The position numbers were made by a program, and so were the translations under genes. The notes beneath the pieces were generated by a model, which was not told where the DNA came from, searched no databases, and was given only the letters and a program-made list of their open reading frames with translations. Positions 10,530-11,676 of a DNA stretch of 11,676 nt are shown one piece after another. Position 1 is the first letter of the stretch; every line of letters begins with the position of its first letter. Source of the stretch: Patescibacteria group bacterium. GTDB lineage: Bacteria > Patescibacteriota > Gracilibacteria > BD1-5 > UBA2023. The DNA lies in assembly GCA_030836665.1 (NCBI GenBank), contig JAUPLX010000120.1, forward strand, positions 1 through 11,676, in the 5' to 3' direction.

Positions 10530-11429
10530 TTAAATCTTTCCTTTTTCGGCGAGGTACCAAGTGGCCGCTCCCATCGCGATAATCGTTCCGGCGATGAGCC
10601 CGTATACGAACGAATCATGGAACGGAACGCCCTCGACGTTCATTCAGAAAAACCCGGTTATGAACGTAAGCGGGAGCATGAATGCCGAAAAGAGCGTCAG
10701 GTATTTGATCGTCGCGTTCGTCCGCATGTCGAAGAGCGATTTGAGCGCGTCTTCCATCGTTTCGATATTCTCTTGATGGAGTTCGATTTCGGCGTAGATC
10801 TTATTGACCTTGTCTTCGAGATTTTCGAAGTAGACTTCCACCTCGTCCTTGAACATCGCGTTCATGCGGAGTTCGAGGAGTTTGAGTGCCGCGATCTGCG
10901 GCTTGATCATGTGCTTGAGCGTGACGATGTTCCGTTTTTTCGTCATGATTTCCCGGATGAGATCTTCGTCGGCCCGTCCTTTGAAGAGGGAATTTTCGAG
11001 CGTACGGAGGTCCTTTCCGAGTTTGTCGAGCAATCGGAAAATCTTGTCGAGCATCGCGTCCACGAGGTCGTAGAGCATGTACCCCGTATTCACGATTTCG
11101 CGACCGTGGGTTCCGTCGCGGTACGAATCGAAAACTTTTTCCACGGTCTTGCTGCCGTAGTACCGGAAGAGGATGAGGTAGTCTTTGGAAATGAAGACGT
11201 TGAATTCGTTGAGGAGGTAGCGCTTCGTACGCGAATCGTACTTCGGAAAATGCAGGACCACGAAAACGTAGCGGTCGTAGGTGTCCACCCTCGCCGTTTG
11301 GTTGTCTTCGAGGATCGCCTCCTTGTCGAGTTCGTGGAAATCGTAACGGTCGATGACGTCTTCGACTTGGTCGGCATTGGGCTCGACGAAGTCTATCCAT
11401 TCGGTCGAGCCGATCTTGAGTTTATTCAT
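10530..11429 (-). CDS. corA: CorA-family divalent cation transporter, GMN glycine encoded by UGA
   Basis: The 299-aa protein has the CorA layout: soluble N-terminal alpha/beta domain (W-I-D-F-V-E-P-N near the start), a long charged helical funnel, then TM1 ending P-L-T-F-I-T-G-F-F followed by G-M-N, and TM2 (about residues 273-292). G-M-N is the invariant selectivity signature of CorA Mg2+/Co2+ channels. Its Gly (codon 262) is UGA at 10644-10646. With UGA as stop, the protein would lose G-M-N and TM2; as Gly, the frame continues for 37 more residues to TAA. This is the cleanest proof of UGA-Gly in the window. The ATG overlaps the upstream gene's end by eight bases; there is no Shine-Dalgarno. 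VKOR lies downstream. Confidence 0.95.
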
Positions 11430-11676
11430 CGCCGTCGCCGGTTACGGAGTCGTCGTTTCCTTCATCAGTACCTTCTTCCTCACCCGTTTCGTCGGAAAAC
11501 GTTTCTTCTAAGAATCGGAATACCGCGGCCATGTTTTTCGCGACCACGGCTTCGGATATCCGCTCTTCGCCGTTTCCGACGATTCCGCCCGTCACCCCGT
11601 TGTTGGGATAGAGGACGAATTCGTCGCTTTCCGTACCTTGCGTTACGTCGGAACACCCGTCCTTATCCACGACGTC
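11422..11676 (-). CDS. C-terminal part of an unidentified protein (partial)
   Basis: The last 84 codons of a gene entering from the right edge are open in frame and end in TAA at 11422-11424, overlapping corA by eight bases. The piece contains a Gly-rich segment (N-N-G-V-T-G-G-I-V-G-N-G), a helix (R-I-S-E-A-V-V-A-K-N-M-A-A-V-F-R-F-L) and a very acidic tail rich in Glu, Asp and Gly. I do not recognise the family. The overlap suggests co-transcription and coupled translation with corA. Confidence 0.65.
   Translation of the reverse strand, partial: DVVDKDGCSDVTQGTESDEFVLYPNNGVTGGIVGNGEERISEAVVAKNMAAVFRFLEETFSDETGEEEGTDEGNDDSVTGDGDE

Noticed and set aside
2932..10646. Selenocysteine at the UGA sites
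   Set aside because: The affected positions are glycines in the families, and unrelated proteins without redox sites are involved.
946..11429. UGA as tryptophan (code 4) instead of glycine
   Set aside because: CorA requires G-M-N, the toxin end requires G-T-H-S, and the deaminase N-G-P-P. TGG is already used for Trp in the same genes (for example W-I-R-Q in the sigma factor).
946..11429. Interrupted genes as pseudogenes under the standard code
   Set aside because: All interruptions are UGA, none is UAA/UAG or a frameshift, and every frame continues into conserved family sequence.
1..11676. CRISPR arrays, rRNA genes, transposase genes
   Set aside because: No regularly spaced repeats, no rRNA-like sequence and no transposase or integrase motifs were found.

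Overview
The window reads as a genome fragment from the candidate phyla radiation (Patescibacteria), most likely from the Gracilibacteria/Absconditabacteria side, because UGA is used as a glycine codon (NCBI code 25) in many genes. Under the standard code, CorA stops exactly at the Gly of its GMN signature, a RelE/YafQ-type toxin stops just before its C-terminal G-T-H-S motif, a dCMP-deaminase-like enzyme stops inside N-G-P-P, and a sigma-70 factor stops in region 2. In each case the same frame continues into the rest of the protein family and ends at TAA or TAG. I count 12 in-frame UGAs in seven genes and no internal UAA or UAG. The taxon is an inference; the in-frame UGAs are read directly.

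Layout. 1-370: promoter, tRNA-Gln(CUG), strong terminator, and a structured non-coding stretch carrying a partial copy of the tRNA 3' end. 376-872 (-): type II toxin-antitoxin pair (Phd/YefM-like and RelE/ParE-like). 946-1482 (-): a secreted Cys- and Gly-rich protein with three UGA glycines. 1598-2389 (+): deoxynucleoside kinase on an apparently leaderless transcript. 2528-3000 (+): a second toxin-antitoxin pair. 3012-3503 (+): dCMP/cytidine deaminase-like enzyme. 3575-5767 (-): pyrD-pyrC. 6006-7886 (-): a polytopic membrane protein followed by LemA. 8231-8931 (-): a two-helix membrane peptide and a protein with a Cys-His-Asp arrangement. 9035-9997 (+): sigma-70 family factor. 10004-11429 (-): CorA then VKOR, with the end of an unidentified gene upstream.

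The most striking feature is that the window seems to use two translation styles. Genes at 376-3503 and 9035-11676 use UGA as Gly, end only in TAA/TAG, and mostly lack Shine-Dalgarno sequences (two have a -10 box six bases before ATG). The contiguous minus-strand block 3575-8931 is the reverse: no internal UGA, five of six genes ending in UGA at the natural family or operon end (one as an ATGA overlap), and every gene with a good purine-rich Shine-Dalgarno. For pyrC and the 165-aa gene, no TAA/TAG occurs in frame before their own intrinsic terminators, so UGA must stop there or the mRNAs are non-stop. Possible explanations are a recently acquired standard-code island, a lineage with dual-meaning UGA, or a chimeric assembly.

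Functionally, the deoxynucleoside kinase, dCMP deaminase, PyrC and PyrD all concern pyrimidine supply, while LemA with its membrane partner, CorA, VKOR and the secreted protein concern the envelope. The sigma factor is divergently transcribed from the small membrane operon, with back-to-back -35 boxes.
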